NCBI RefSeq assembly: GCF_000255705.1
Contig: NZ_JH636441.1
Location: forward strand, 496,069 to 558,437
Reading direction: 5' to 3'
Source: Zavarzinella formosa DSM 19928
GTDB lineage: Bacteria; Planctomycetota; Planctomycetia; Gemmatales; Gemmataceae
DNA length: 62,369 bases
Part shown: positions 1 through 7,992 of the stretch, piece after piece
Layout: each line of letters begins with the position of its first letter
Numbering within the stretch: position 1 is the first letter of the stretch
Position numbers and translations under genes: made by a program
Notes under the pieces: generated by a model
The model's input: only the letters and a program-made list of their open reading frames with translations
Told to the model about the DNA's origin: nothing
The model's database searches: none

Positions 1-1
1 A

Positions 2-358
2 ATGTCGCTGTGCCTGGTGGTTTACAATCTGATCCGGATGGTTCATCAATATGCGGCCGTCGCCAACGACAGGCCGCCGGAGAAGGTCTCGGGGGAGATG
101 TTGTTCCGCGACGTGCGGTCCGAACTGACGACCGTGGCGAGGTTGCTCACCCCCGCCCATCTGGAACTCCTGCTGGTCCCTCTCGGGCCGGAGCAACTTC
201 AGGCGTGGTTACTGAAGTTGCTTCAGGGAACGTGGCATCGCAAATGGACCAAGTCCGCCCGCCCCCGGCCCTCCGGTCCCCCGAAGCCAAAAACCAAGAA
301 ACTCCGGCAGGAAAAACCTCACGATTCTGTCTTCCGGGTCTTGCGGAGAACTCCTTGA
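2..358 (+). CDS. IS4-type DDE transposase, C-terminal end only (cut by window edge)
   Basis: About 118 residues of what looks like the C-terminal part of an IS4-family transposase. The stretch LVVYNLIRMVHQYAA corresponds to the helix that follows the last catalytic glutamate in such enzymes (family pattern: YNLIR/LVRxxxxxAA), followed by a variable basic tail. The frame is open to the left edge, so the true start and the DDE residues lie outside the window. The ATG at position 2 is not the real start. The gap 359-464 behind it would hold the right end of the element, but the left end is not available to confirm an inverted repeat. Whether the copy is intact cannot be judged. Confidence 0.7.
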   Translation: MSLCLVVYNLIRMVHQYAAVANDRPPEKVSGEMLFRDVRSELTTVARLLTPAHLELLLVPLGPEQLQAWLLKLLQGTWHRKWTKSARPRPSGPPKPKTKKLRQEKPHDSVFRVLRRTP

Positions 359-464
359 AAGATCTTCACACGACTGCCGCTCACGCAGTGGGGCTCTTGA
401 TTGCAGTAGAAAGTAATATCCCTCGCCGGTTACCTGCACAGGCTGTTTGCAGAACGGGCCGCCA

Positions 465-1886
465 TCAATCCGCGTGAATTTCCTTCAAATCCGCTCGTTT
501 GCCATCATAGGTGGTCGCGAAGGCCAGTGCTTTCGCATCGGCGGTTGCTCCCCATGCCTTGCATGCTTGCGAATACAGGGCGGGCCACCAGTTTTCATGG
601 CTGGTCAGTCCTTTTTCCCGCACTTCCTGCCAGTTGCTGGTGATTTTGCTCCAGCATTTATCCCCATATTCCAAGGCTTTGTTGATGTGCCCGAATTCGG
701 GGATGTACCACTGTCGGCCAATGGCCGCGTGCAAAACTTCATCGGCCCAGTCGAAATCTTGGATGGTTGCCATCAGCGGGATGCCGGACTCCTGGGCCAC
801 TTCCCACTCGTAGCGTTTGCCGGTGCGGGGCATCAACCCTTGCTCGATGAAATAAAGCACGGCATGGCGTTCCATCGGTGTGCATTCAGTGTTGAGCCGC
901 ATCGACCAGTTGAAGGTGATGCGGGCGGCCGTCCAGTCCACGCCGAGGGCGACAAAGCCGACTTCCCCCATCATCGCGTGCCGGGCTTCGTCCCACATTT
1001 GTCGGGTCATGTCCCGGTAATACTTCGACGGTTTGCCCTTGGTCTGGGTCAGGATGCTTGACATCATCTCCGGCACATCCACTTCGCGGATGCGCTTGAA
1101 AAGCATCATCAGGGCCTTGGCTTTCGCGGGCATGTTCTCGTCGTAGAGGAAGGCCTCGGCGTTCACCCCTTGGTTCCATTGATCCTTCCAGCGTTCATCT
1201 CGTTTCGGCAGCGGATCATAAACATAGGGCGTCGCGGAATACTGCCGTTCCAGTGATTCGACCGGGATTTTCCCGTCAACAGCCTTGAGGCAGTTTTGCA
1301 GCAACTCTTCCCATTCATGAAACCCTGTGCGGAAGTCCGGGGTCACGAGGGCATCGACGCTGGCTTCGCCAAAGTCGATCATGTCCTCTACTTCGAGCAT
1401 CGCAAACCGCAACACTCGCCGGGAGGGGGCGTCAGTCAGCGGGTTGGTGTCCTCGGAGTAATGGAACATCAGGGAGTGAAGTTCGGGCATTGCGTGGTCG
1501 TACAGGCCGACGAGGAGTTCCTCGGTCGTCCTCGCCGCGAGGATTTCATCAAAGAAGATCTCCCACGCCGGATGCGGGACGGCTTCCAACCCCAGCGGTG
1601 GTTCCCGCATTTCCCCCACGCGGGTTCTCAGGGCGTCCGCATGTTCCGCACACAGGTGGGCATGGTGGGCGAAACCCGTCTTCAACTCATAGATCGGCTC
1701 AGACGTGATGCGGGCCGTGAGGATCTCTTGCAATCGCTTGAGGGCATAATGAATCTCCTTCAACCGGGTGGTGCAAGCCTCAATGGACAACCCCGGCTTG
1801 GCGGCCTGCGCCAGCGTGCAAAGACCCGCCAGCGGCGGCAAATTCCGGTAAGAACGGTAGGTGTCGGGGGTGATTTTGGTGGTCAT
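465..1886 (-). CDS. Ferritin-like (di-iron type) protein, function unassigned
   Basis: 473 residues, soluble, no signal peptide or membrane segment. Helix-rich throughout. It carries two ExxH elements, EARH within MWDEARHAMMGE near residue 295 and EVLH near residue 383, plus acidic helices such as LEVEDMIDFGEASVD, which together suggest a ferritin-like four-helix bundle with a carboxylate-bridged di-iron site. The reaction is unknown; oxygenase, oxidase and iron-storage-like roles are all possible. It is the last gene of a minus-strand run that includes three PQQ-like propellers, but a 366-base gap with a terminator separates it from them, so co-transcription is unlikely. No clear Shine-Dalgarno precedes the ATG at 1886; no better start is visible. 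Confidence 0.65.
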   Translation of the reverse strand: MTTKITPDTYRSYRNLPPLAGLCTLAQAAKPGLSIEACTTRLKEIHYALKRLQEILTARITSEPIYELKTGFAHHAHLCAEHADALRTRVGEMREPPLGLEAVPHPAWEIFFDEILAARTTEELLVGLYDHAMPELHSLMFHYSEDTNPLTDAPSRRVLRFAMLEVEDMIDFGEASVDALVTPDFRTGFHEWEELLQNCLKAVDGKIPVESLERQYSATPYVYDPLPKRDERWKDQWNQGVNAEAFLYDENMPAKAKALMMLFKRIREVDVPEMMSSILTQTKGKPSKYYRDMTRQMWDEARHAMMGEVGFVALGVDWTAARITFNWSMRLNTECTPMERHAVLYFIEQGLMPRTGKRYEWEVAQESGIPLMATIQDFDWADEVLHAAIGRQWYIPEFGHINKALEYGDKCWSKITSNWQEVREKGLTSHENWWPALYSQACKAWGATADAKALAFATTYDGKRADLKEIHAD

Positions 1887-1936
1887 GAGGGAGAGCCCGA
1901 GGAGGACGATGGATTAAATCTGTTTAGTCGAAAAAC

Positions 1937-2116
1937 TCATTCTGAAGAATGTGGCAGATGCCTTTCGCGAACAGGTCTTTGTATCTCAGACCAAGGCACT
2001 CCCGAGTCGGGGTTTTCACAATGTTCGGCAAGTCGCCGCCGAAATTCCGCAAAGTCTTCGGGCTTAAAAATCGCTGTGTCTTGGTGCGGTTCTGGAGATG
2101 TTTCTTTGATGTCCAT
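1937..2116 (-). CDS. Possible remnant of a TIGR02574-type addiction-module component
   Basis: A short minus-strand frame of about 59 residues (open upstream to 2158). Its C-terminal half, FRRRLAEHCENPDSG followed by VPWSEIQRPVR, has the pattern of putative addiction-module components (typically RRLAEYEANPDAGSSWEEV followed by a basic end). The N-terminal half does not match that family, there is no Shine-Dalgarno site, and no RelE-like toxin gene lies next to it. It is best read as an orphan or decayed antitoxin-like gene between the terminator at 2199-2226 and the ferritin-like gene. A chance resemblance is possible. Confidence 0.35.
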   Translation of the reverse strand: MDIKETSPEPHQDTAIFKPEDFAEFRRRLAEHCENPDSGVPWSEIQRPVRERHLPHSSE

Positions 2117-2198
2117 TTGTCGATCCGATTGTCCGCAGGTGTGATAATTTTCGCACACCCACTCTTAAAGAACAACGGTGTTTCCGATCAGAACGAAC

Positions 2199-2226
2199 AA
2201 GGGGCGGGCCAATTGGCCCGCCCCTT
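2199..2226 (-). terminator. Intrinsic terminator of the PQQ-like gene 2253-4076
   Basis: A perfect 28-base palindrome with 12-base arms rich in G+C (2199-2210 and 2215-2226) and an AATT centre, 27 bases past the stop codon of the minus-strand gene. The minus strand continues as TTGTTCG, a short T-rich run. It separates the propeller gene from the small frame and ferritin-like gene downstream. Confidence 0.75.
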
Positions 2227-2252
2227 GCGAATGTCGCTCAATCAATTCAGCA

Positions 2253-4076
2253 TCACTTCGGATTAACGGCGAACAGAGTCTTTTCGGACATGATGTACAG
2301 TTGGCCGTTGGCCACGACCGGGGTGCTGCGGACGGCTTCGCCGATTTCCACCTTGGTGAGCAGGAACTTGGCCTTCACCTTGTCCTTCATCGCTTTGATG
2401 GCTTCGTCGTTCGCGTCCCGTCCGGCTTTCTTGGCATCGGCCGAGTCCTTTCCGTCGATGCCGGCTTTCTTCTCGGCGGCCACCCCGGCGGCGGAGCCTT
2501 CGGCCACCTCGTCAAGAACGGTTTGCTCCTTCTCGTGTTTGAAGAAGTAAACGTCGCCGTCTTCGTTCGCCAAAAGGATTTTGCCATCGACGTAGTACGG
2601 CGAGCCCCAAATGGCGGACTTGGTGTCGAACTGCCAGAACTTCTTGCCGGTCTTGGCGTCCAGGCAGTGGAGGTATCCGGCGAGTTCGGAGATGTACAAC
2701 ACGCCGTCGATGATGCAGGCGGTGCTCATCGTCCGGCCATAGGCATAGTCCCGCTTGGCAAACGGCCGCTTTTCTTCGCCGCCGTAGTGCCAGACGACCG
2801 CCGAATTGGGGTTCGGCTTGGTTTCCGGCGGATCTTTGGCGGCGTCGGTCACCAGATCCGGGGAGACATCGCCCTGCTTTGAGGCGTCGATGCAATAGAA
2901 GTGCCCGATGCCCTCGAAGTGCTCGGGATCCTGGCCGGTGCCGATGTAGACCTTGTCCTCATGAATCACCGGCGAGCCGATGAAGTCGCTGCGGGTTCCC
3001 TTGCCGCCAAGCTCGTACTTGGAGTCCTTCGGATTCGCGTCGAACTTCCAGAGAACCTTGCCGGTTTCCAATTCAAGCGAATAGAGCCAGCCGTCGCCGC
3101 CGGGGAAAATAGCCTGCGGCTTGCCCTTGATCGTGCCGACCGAGCAGTTCGACCATTGGCCGTGCATGATCGCCTTGCCGGGCAGGTTGCTCTTCCAGAC
3201 CACCTTGCCGGTGTTCTTGTTCAACGCGAGGAAACTCGGGGCCTCCGGGAACGGGATGTTGATGTGGTTCTCGTCCACCCCGTTGGCCGTCACGATCAGA
3301 AGAAGATCCCCGATAATCAACGGCGATGAGGCCGTCATGTTGTGCGGGAAAACCTTCAGGTCTTTGATCATGTCCAAAGACCAGATAATGTCCGCGTCCG
3401 TCTTTTCCTTGTGTTTTTCGTTGGTGACGCCGTCGTTGCCGTTGGCCATTCCGTCCACGTCCGCGCAAACAATTTCGCAGCGGTTGGTGGCGAAGTAGAC
3501 CCGGTTCCCCTCGACGGTCGGCGTGGAGCAAATGCCTTCCCGGGGCCAGTCGTTCACCTGACCGGATTCCAGCTTGTCGTTGACAAATTGCCAGAGAAAA
3601 TTGCCGGTGGCTTCCTCAAAGCACATGATGACGCCCTTGTCGATGGGCGGGCCATTGGGATCGTCGTCCGTGGGCTTGCCGCGATCACGCTTGTTGCGGG
3701 GATTTTCGTTGTTCGTGCCGACGAAGATTTTGCCCCCTGCGATCGTCGGCCCGCCGTAGGCTCGCGAACCCAAGGGTTGTTTCCACTTGATGCGCTTGCC
3801 GAGCACGGAGACTTTTTCGTCTTCCTCGCTCTTGTCAAACGTGGCCGAAATGTCGGTGGCCACGAGGTTCACGAAGTTGTGGTCCGGCGTGCCGCCGAAC
3901 ATCGTGTGGTCGCCCTTTTTGGCGGCCGGGGTGGTCGTCTGGGCGGCGGTCTTCGGTTCGTCGGCCCGAACCTCACCGATCAGATTCGGCTTGGCGCCTC
4001 CGAAATAGACGGCCGCGCCGACACCCAGTGTCGCCCCGGCCAGTCCGGCCAATCCCCATCGGGAAAGTTTGTTCAT
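2253..4076 (-). CDS. Secreted PQQ-like (BamB-type) beta-propeller protein
   Basis: 607 residues. The N-terminus (MNKLSRWGLAGLAGATLGVG) is a signal peptide or membrane anchor, followed by an Ala/Thr linker. Residues from about 60 to the end form a PQQ-like propeller: blades such as GVIMCFEEATGNFLWQF, LNKNTGKVVWKSNLPG, LETGKVLWKFDA and LDAKTGKKFWQFDTK show the KTGKxxW blade motif. About 75 residues rich in Ala, Lys and Asp are inserted before the last blade (around VAAEKKAGIDGKDSAD). The substrate or ligand is not evident; such proteins act in the periplasm or outer compartment and most do not bind PQQ. AAGGAAC upstream of the ATG is a plausible ribosome site. It follows the related gene 4171-6615 after a GC-rich hairpin. 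Confidence 0.85.
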   Translation of the reverse strand: MNKLSRWGLAGLAGATLGVGAAVYFGGAKPNLIGEVRADEPKTAAQTTTPAAKKGDHTMFGGTPDHNFVNLVATDISATFDKSEEDEKVSVLGKRIKWKQPLGSRAYGGPTIAGGKIFVGTNNENPRNKRDRGKPTDDDPNGPPIDKGVIMCFEEATGNFLWQFVNDKLESGQVNDWPREGICSTPTVEGNRVYFATNRCEIVCADVDGMANGNDGVTNEKHKEKTDADIIWSLDMIKDLKVFPHNMTASSPLIIGDLLLIVTANGVDENHINIPFPEAPSFLALNKNTGKVVWKSNLPGKAIMHGQWSNCSVGTIKGKPQAIFPGGDGWLYSLELETGKVLWKFDANPKDSKYELGGKGTRSDFIGSPVIHEDKVYIGTGQDPEHFEGIGHFYCIDASKQGDVSPDLVTDAAKDPPETKPNPNSAVVWHYGGEEKRPFAKRDYAYGRTMSTACIIDGVLYISELAGYLHCLDAKTGKKFWQFDTKSAIWGSPYYVDGKILLANEDGDVYFFKHEKEQTVLDEVAEGSAAGVAAEKKAGIDGKDSADAKKAGRDANDEAIKAMKDKVKAKFLLTKVEIGEAVRSTPVVANGQLYIMSEKTLFAVNPK

Positions 4077-4104
4077 GTTTTGAGTTCCTTGGTGAAGTCA
4101 TCCC

Positions 4105-4135
4105 GGCGGGCGGGGGCTGATCATCCCCGCCCGCC
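4105..4135 (-). terminator. GC-rich hairpin between two PQQ-like genes
   Basis: Arms 4105-4115 and 4125-4135 pair perfectly (11 base pairs, nearly all G-C) around a 9-base loop. It lies 35 bases past the stop of the upstream minus-strand gene and about 30 bases before the start of the next. There is no T-run, so it may act as a partial terminator or as an RNA-stability element. Confidence 0.5.
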
Positions 4136-4170
4136 AAGTCTTTTCAATTGCCGTTTTCGACAACCAGCCA

Positions 4171-6615
4171 CTATTTCTTCGCTGCGCCGTTTTTGGTGAT
4201 GGAAATGTTTGCGTAATAGATCTCGGAGCCGGGGGCATCCTTGTCCGCGTTGGTCACGTAGCCATACAGGGCGGCGGCCCCTTCGCGGTTCGGCAGCGGG
4301 TCGGTGAACTCCAGCGTCCACTTCTCCGGTTCGGCTTCGCCTCTCGCCCAGACTTTGGCCTTCACAACCGCCTCTTTCTCGCCGACTTCCACGCTCAGCT
4401 TGAGGCGATACCATTGACCGGATTTCCATGTGAACGGAGCGGCCACGTCGATCCGGGGAAGGGCTTCCCAAGAGATCAGGCGAACCGTGCGTTCACCCTT
4501 TTCATCGGTCTTGCCGTCAAGGTAGAACGTATATCGGTTCGCCAGAATGCCGCCGTCCGGCAGCTTGTCTTTCTGTTCTACGCCCATGATGTCGGATTCA
4601 ATCGTGTATCCGGTCGTTTCCGGGGGAGTGATGTAGGCATAGGCGCGAGCCACTGGGGGGGACGGGTTGGTGTTCGTTTTCGAGAGAACTTTCACACCGT
4701 CTTTTTCGACCACCACATATTTGGCTTGGGTGTTAATCCAACCGCCGGGAATCCCGCCGACCGGAACTTGGACAAAGTCCTGCTTGTACGGCAATCCGGG
4801 GGCGACCCGCACGCGGGCCATGAAGGTCTTGTCGCCAAGTTTGGCGAGAACATAACCCTGCTGGGCCGGTCGCTTGGAAAGCGTCAGCACGCCCTTTTCG
4901 TCAATCGTCCCGTCAAGCGGCGGCGGTCCGGCCGTCTTCGGTGCTTCCTTCCCTTTGGGAGCTTCCTTCGGCGCTTCTTTCGCGGGTTCCTTGCCGGGAA
5001 CCTTCGGGGCGGGCGGCGCCGGCAGGGACCACGTCACTCCGTCGAGTTTCGCATTCTTGAGTTCCACCCCGTTGGCGTTGAACGCCTTCACTTTGAACTC
5101 GGTGGTGCCGCCGGCGGCCAGCACGACATCGGCCGGGAAGACTTGGATGCTCGCGATGGCGTCATCTTCCTTGGCCGGGGTTTCGGGGGCAGGTTCGGGG
5201 ATCTTCCCAAACTTGGCCACGGAGTCCGCTCCGTTTTTACCAATGCAGAAGAACTCGTCCCGAGTGGAGAAATAAACCTTCCCGTCGGCGATGGCGGTGG
5301 TGCAATGCACTTCCACCAAGCCCACGCCGCCGACAGGAGCCTTGAACCGGATTTCGTGGGAGCCTTCCGGAACCTTCTTCCCGTTCAGGGGGATGATGGC
5401 ATATCGGGCGTCCACGCCGCTGATGAAGACCTTGTTGTCCGCGATCACCGGCGAACCACGGGACAGCGTTCCGTAGTTGAATTTCCAGAGGAACTTGTTG
5501 ATCTTTTGGGTGCCGGTGGGTTCCTTGAAAATGTCGAAACAGTAGAGCTTCGCGGCATCATCCGGCACATAGAGGTATTTGTCGTCGGCGGCCGGGGAGG
5601 CGAGGCCGAAGCGAGTTCCGTCGCGGTATTGCCACACCAAGGTTGGCTTGCCGTCTTTCACCTTGGAGGCATCCACACAAATCACGCGGCCGATGTCGCC
5701 GCCATCGGGGTTTTCTTCTCCGTGGGAACAAAGCACATAATTGCCGACAATCACCGGGGAAGGATTCACGGCGGTGGCACAATACTTGTAACTCCAAACC
5801 AATTTGCCGGTGCGGACTTGGAAGGCGTGCAGGCTGCCATCCACCCCCCCGGAAATCATCAAGCGTTGCCCGTTGATGTTGGCCACGATGGGATTGCTGT
5901 AATAAGTCGCCAGTTTGTAGTCGCCGGCCACTTCGGACCACCAAGCCACCTTGCCGGTTTCTTGTTCAAAAGCCACAAAGCGGTGCAACCCGCGGGCATA
6001 GTTGCCCCAAGAAGCCTGCACCATGCCGATAATCACCAAGCCGCTGTCGCAGACCGGCGTGGCCACCCGGCCACCGTAACCGGTCACCCGGCCGTACTCT
6101 TCCGTGAGTTGGTGTTGCCAGACCACTTTGCCGGTCTCGCCGTCCATGCAGGCGAGGAAGCCGGCCGACGAATGACAGTAGATTTTCTTGCCAACGGGGT
6201 CGGCCGTGAGGTTGGCCCAGCCGAGCCGGTTGGTCACAATGTCCGTGAGGAACACATTGAATTTTTGTTCCCAAATTTTCTCGCCCGTTTTCGCATTCAG
6301 GCACACCACCCGCTCGCCAGTGACGAGTCGTTCGGCGGCCGTCTGCGTGCGGGGCACGTCCCCGAAGGAGGTGACGAAATACACATGGCCGCCCATCACC
6401 AGCGGGGTGGACCGGCAGCCGAACGGAACCTTCCAAATCAGGTTCTCCCGGCCGGGCGTGGCGGGGTCCCAAGTGGCGGGAAGATCCAACTCACGGGAAA
6501 ACCCACTTTCGCCCGGCCCACGCCAGTGAATCCAATCGGTGGCGTATGTCGTCGGGGCCAGCCCCAAAAGGGCGACCAACGCCCCGAACAAGCCCGAGAT
6601 CCGTCGTCGTGTCAT
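4171..6615 (-). CDS. Secreted PQQ-like propeller with Ig-like and concanavalin-like C-terminal domains
   Basis: 814 residues from the chosen ATG at 6615, which gives a clean signal peptide (MTRRRISGLFGALVALLGLA) and has GGAGGAG ten bases upstream. A longer frame from 6669 overlaps the stop of the upstream gene as ATGA but would bury the signal peptide. After the signal comes the planctomycete propeller opener DWIHWRGPGESGFS, then seven to eight blades to about residue 470. A Big2-like domain (around IQVFPADVVLAAGGTTEF) follows, with a Pro/Lys/Glu-rich insert. The last 200 residues resemble the concanavalin-like fold of DUF1080/LamG proteins (YTIESDIMG, WYRLKLSVE, YYANISITKNG). A carbohydrate- or surface-binding role is inferred only. 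It sits 50 bases downstream of the CoA-ligase-like gene. Confidence 0.85.
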   Translation of the reverse strand: MTRRRISGLFGALVALLGLAPTTYATDWIHWRGPGESGFSRELDLPATWDPATPGRENLIWKVPFGCRSTPLVMGGHVYFVTSFGDVPRTQTAAERLVTGERVVCLNAKTGEKIWEQKFNVFLTDIVTNRLGWANLTADPVGKKIYCHSSAGFLACMDGETGKVVWQHQLTEEYGRVTGYGGRVATPVCDSGLVIIGMVQASWGNYARGLHRFVAFEQETGKVAWWSEVAGDYKLATYYSNPIVANINGQRLMISGGVDGSLHAFQVRTGKLVWSYKYCATAVNPSPVIVGNYVLCSHGEENPDGGDIGRVICVDASKVKDGKPTLVWQYRDGTRFGLASPAADDKYLYVPDDAAKLYCFDIFKEPTGTQKINKFLWKFNYGTLSRGSPVIADNKVFISGVDARYAIIPLNGKKVPEGSHEIRFKAPVGGVGLVEVHCTTAIADGKVYFSTRDEFFCIGKNGADSVAKFGKIPEPAPETPAKEDDAIASIQVFPADVVLAAGGTTEFKVKAFNANGVELKNAKLDGVTWSLPAPPAPKVPGKEPAKEAPKEAPKGKEAPKTAGPPPLDGTIDEKGVLTLSKRPAQQGYVLAKLGDKTFMARVRVAPGLPYKQDFVQVPVGGIPGGWINTQAKYVVVEKDGVKVLSKTNTNPSPPVARAYAYITPPETTGYTIESDIMGVEQKDKLPDGGILANRYTFYLDGKTDEKGERTVRLISWEALPRIDVAAPFTWKSGQWYRLKLSVEVGEKEAVVKAKVWARGEAEPEKWTLEFTDPLPNREGAAALYGYVTNADKDAPGSEIYYANISITKNGAAKK

Positions 6616-6665
6616 GGAGAGCGCTCCTCCGGAGGTTTTTGAAAACAGGCAATGAGCCGATTCGC

Positions 6666-7886
6666 TCATTGTTTTACCACCACTCGCTTCGCTTTCATCT
6701 CATATCGGGGCAAACTTCCGGCCGAGACGACGATCACGTCGGCCCGGAAGAGCAGTTCGTCCCGGATCGCCCGGCTCACGGCTTCCCGTAAATCACCGGT
6801 GGAATGACCAACGATCGGCTCGATTTCGATGCCCAAATCGGTCAACGGGCCGGTTCGATCCACCGTGATCCGAAACTCCACCACCGCCGGGAATCGACGA
6901 ATCACCGCCTCGATGGCCGCCGGATAGACGTTGTTGCCGCGGAGGTGGATCATGTCGTCGGTTCGCCCGAGAATGCCACCATCCAACAGCAATTTCCCAT
7001 CCGGCGTTCGCCGGGCTTTTACCACATCCCCGGTGCGGTAGCGAATCAGGGGCGATCCGTGCCGACCGAGGTTGGTCAGGACCAACTCGCCCGGTTGACC
7101 ATCGGCCACGGGAGACGTTCCCGCCGGATCGATCACTTCGGCGACGTACTGGCTTTCCAGCACAATCAGGCTGCCGGGGGTGTCCGTCGCCTCGATGGCG
7201 GACGGCCCAACCTCGGTCAATCCATAATGGTCATAGACGCGGGCGCCCCAAACTTCTTCAATCCGTTTTCGGGTGGCCGGGATTCCGCCCCCCGGTTCCC
7301 CGGCGACAATCAGCATCCGCACGGCCGAACCGGCAAGGTCCAATCCCTCGGCGGCGGCCAACTCGGCAAGATGCAGGGCATAGGTGGGCGTGCAGCAAAT
7401 GACTGTGGCCCGGTGATCGAGCAGGAACCGCAACCGGGCCGTGCTGGAAAGCCCCCCGCCGGGCAGACAGAGATAGCCATCCTTCGCGGCCGCTTCAAAC
7501 GCCGTCCAGAAACCGAGGAACGGGCCAAACGAGAACGGAAAGAAAAACACATCCGAGCGTGTCAGTCCGAGATGAGCGAACATCTCGCTCCAACAACCCA
7601 ACAGCCAGTTCCATGAATCAGGCGTGTCTAGCCATCGCAGGGGCCGCCCTGTGGACGTGCCGGAGGATTGGTGCAACCGGGAATAGTGATCGCGGGAAAA
7701 CGTCAGCGTGCTGCCGTAGGGAGGGTTCTCCAACTGATCGCGGACCAGATCAACCTTCGCGGTGAACGGGAGTTGATCGAACCGGCCGAGATCGCAACCG
7801 GCGAACTTGCGTGAATAAAAGGCGTTTTTCGGAACGATGTCCCGGAGAAGATGATCGAGCCGCTCTTGGGAGGAAGGGGATGTCAT
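6666..7886 (-). CDS. Phenylacetate-CoA-ligase-like adenylate-forming enzyme
   Basis: 406 residues, cytoplasmic. It has the ANL-superfamily signatures in order: the phosphate-binding loop SSGTSTGRP (around residue 85), DHYGLTEVGPSA, YRTGDVV and the C-terminal hinge GRTDDMIHLRGNNVYP. Length and motifs fit the PaaK-like branch (usual length about 430), which activates aryl or small acids to acyl-AMP and then acyl-CoA. The true substrate is unknown: the rest of the phenylacetate pathway is absent and the neighbours are propeller genes. The stop TGA overlaps an ATG at 6669 and the next gene starts 50 bases on, so the two are probably co-transcribed. Confidence 0.85.
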   Translation of the reverse strand: MTSPSSQERLDHLLRDIVPKNAFYSRKFAGCDLGRFDQLPFTAKVDLVRDQLENPPYGSTLTFSRDHYSRLHQSSGTSTGRPLRWLDTPDSWNWLLGCWSEMFAHLGLTRSDVFFFPFSFGPFLGFWTAFEAAAKDGYLCLPGGGLSSTARLRFLLDHRATVICCTPTYALHLAELAAAEGLDLAGSAVRMLIVAGEPGGGIPATRKRIEEVWGARVYDHYGLTEVGPSAIEATDTPGSLIVLESQYVAEVIDPAGTSPVADGQPGELVLTNLGRHGSPLIRYRTGDVVKARRTPDGKLLLDGGILGRTDDMIHLRGNNVYPAAIEAVIRRFPAVVEFRITVDRTGPLTDLGIEIEPIVGHSTGDLREAVSRAIRDELLFRADVIVVSAGSLPRYEMKAKRVVVKQ

Positions 7887-7893
7887 CTTCTTC

Positions 7894-7988
7894 GTTTCTG
7901 GTTTCTAGTTTCTGGTTTCTGGTTGAAACCGAAGATGCCAGTGAGAACGGCGGCCCGTTTCAACGATTGCCGACGGGAAACTGGAAAC
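7894..7988. repeat. Heptamer array (GTTTCTG) with a degenerate inverted arm
   Basis: The gap between two minus-strand genes begins with four consecutive heptamers, GTTTCTG GTTTCTA GTTTCTG GTTTCTG (7894-7921), running on into GGTTGAAACC. About 55 bases later (7977-7988) GAAACTGGAAAC is a degraded inverted copy. It belongs to the series of intergenic tandem-oligomer elements seen across this window. It lies directly upstream of the CoA-ligase-like start at 7886. Confidence 0.7.
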
Positions 7989-7992
7989 GACC

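Noticed and set aside
4414-6642. Long open frame on the plus strand (about 740 codons) opposite a propeller gene
   Set aside because: It is fully antisense to a gene with clear propeller blades and is made of Arg/Gly/His-rich low-meaning sequence, as expected from GC-rich third positions.
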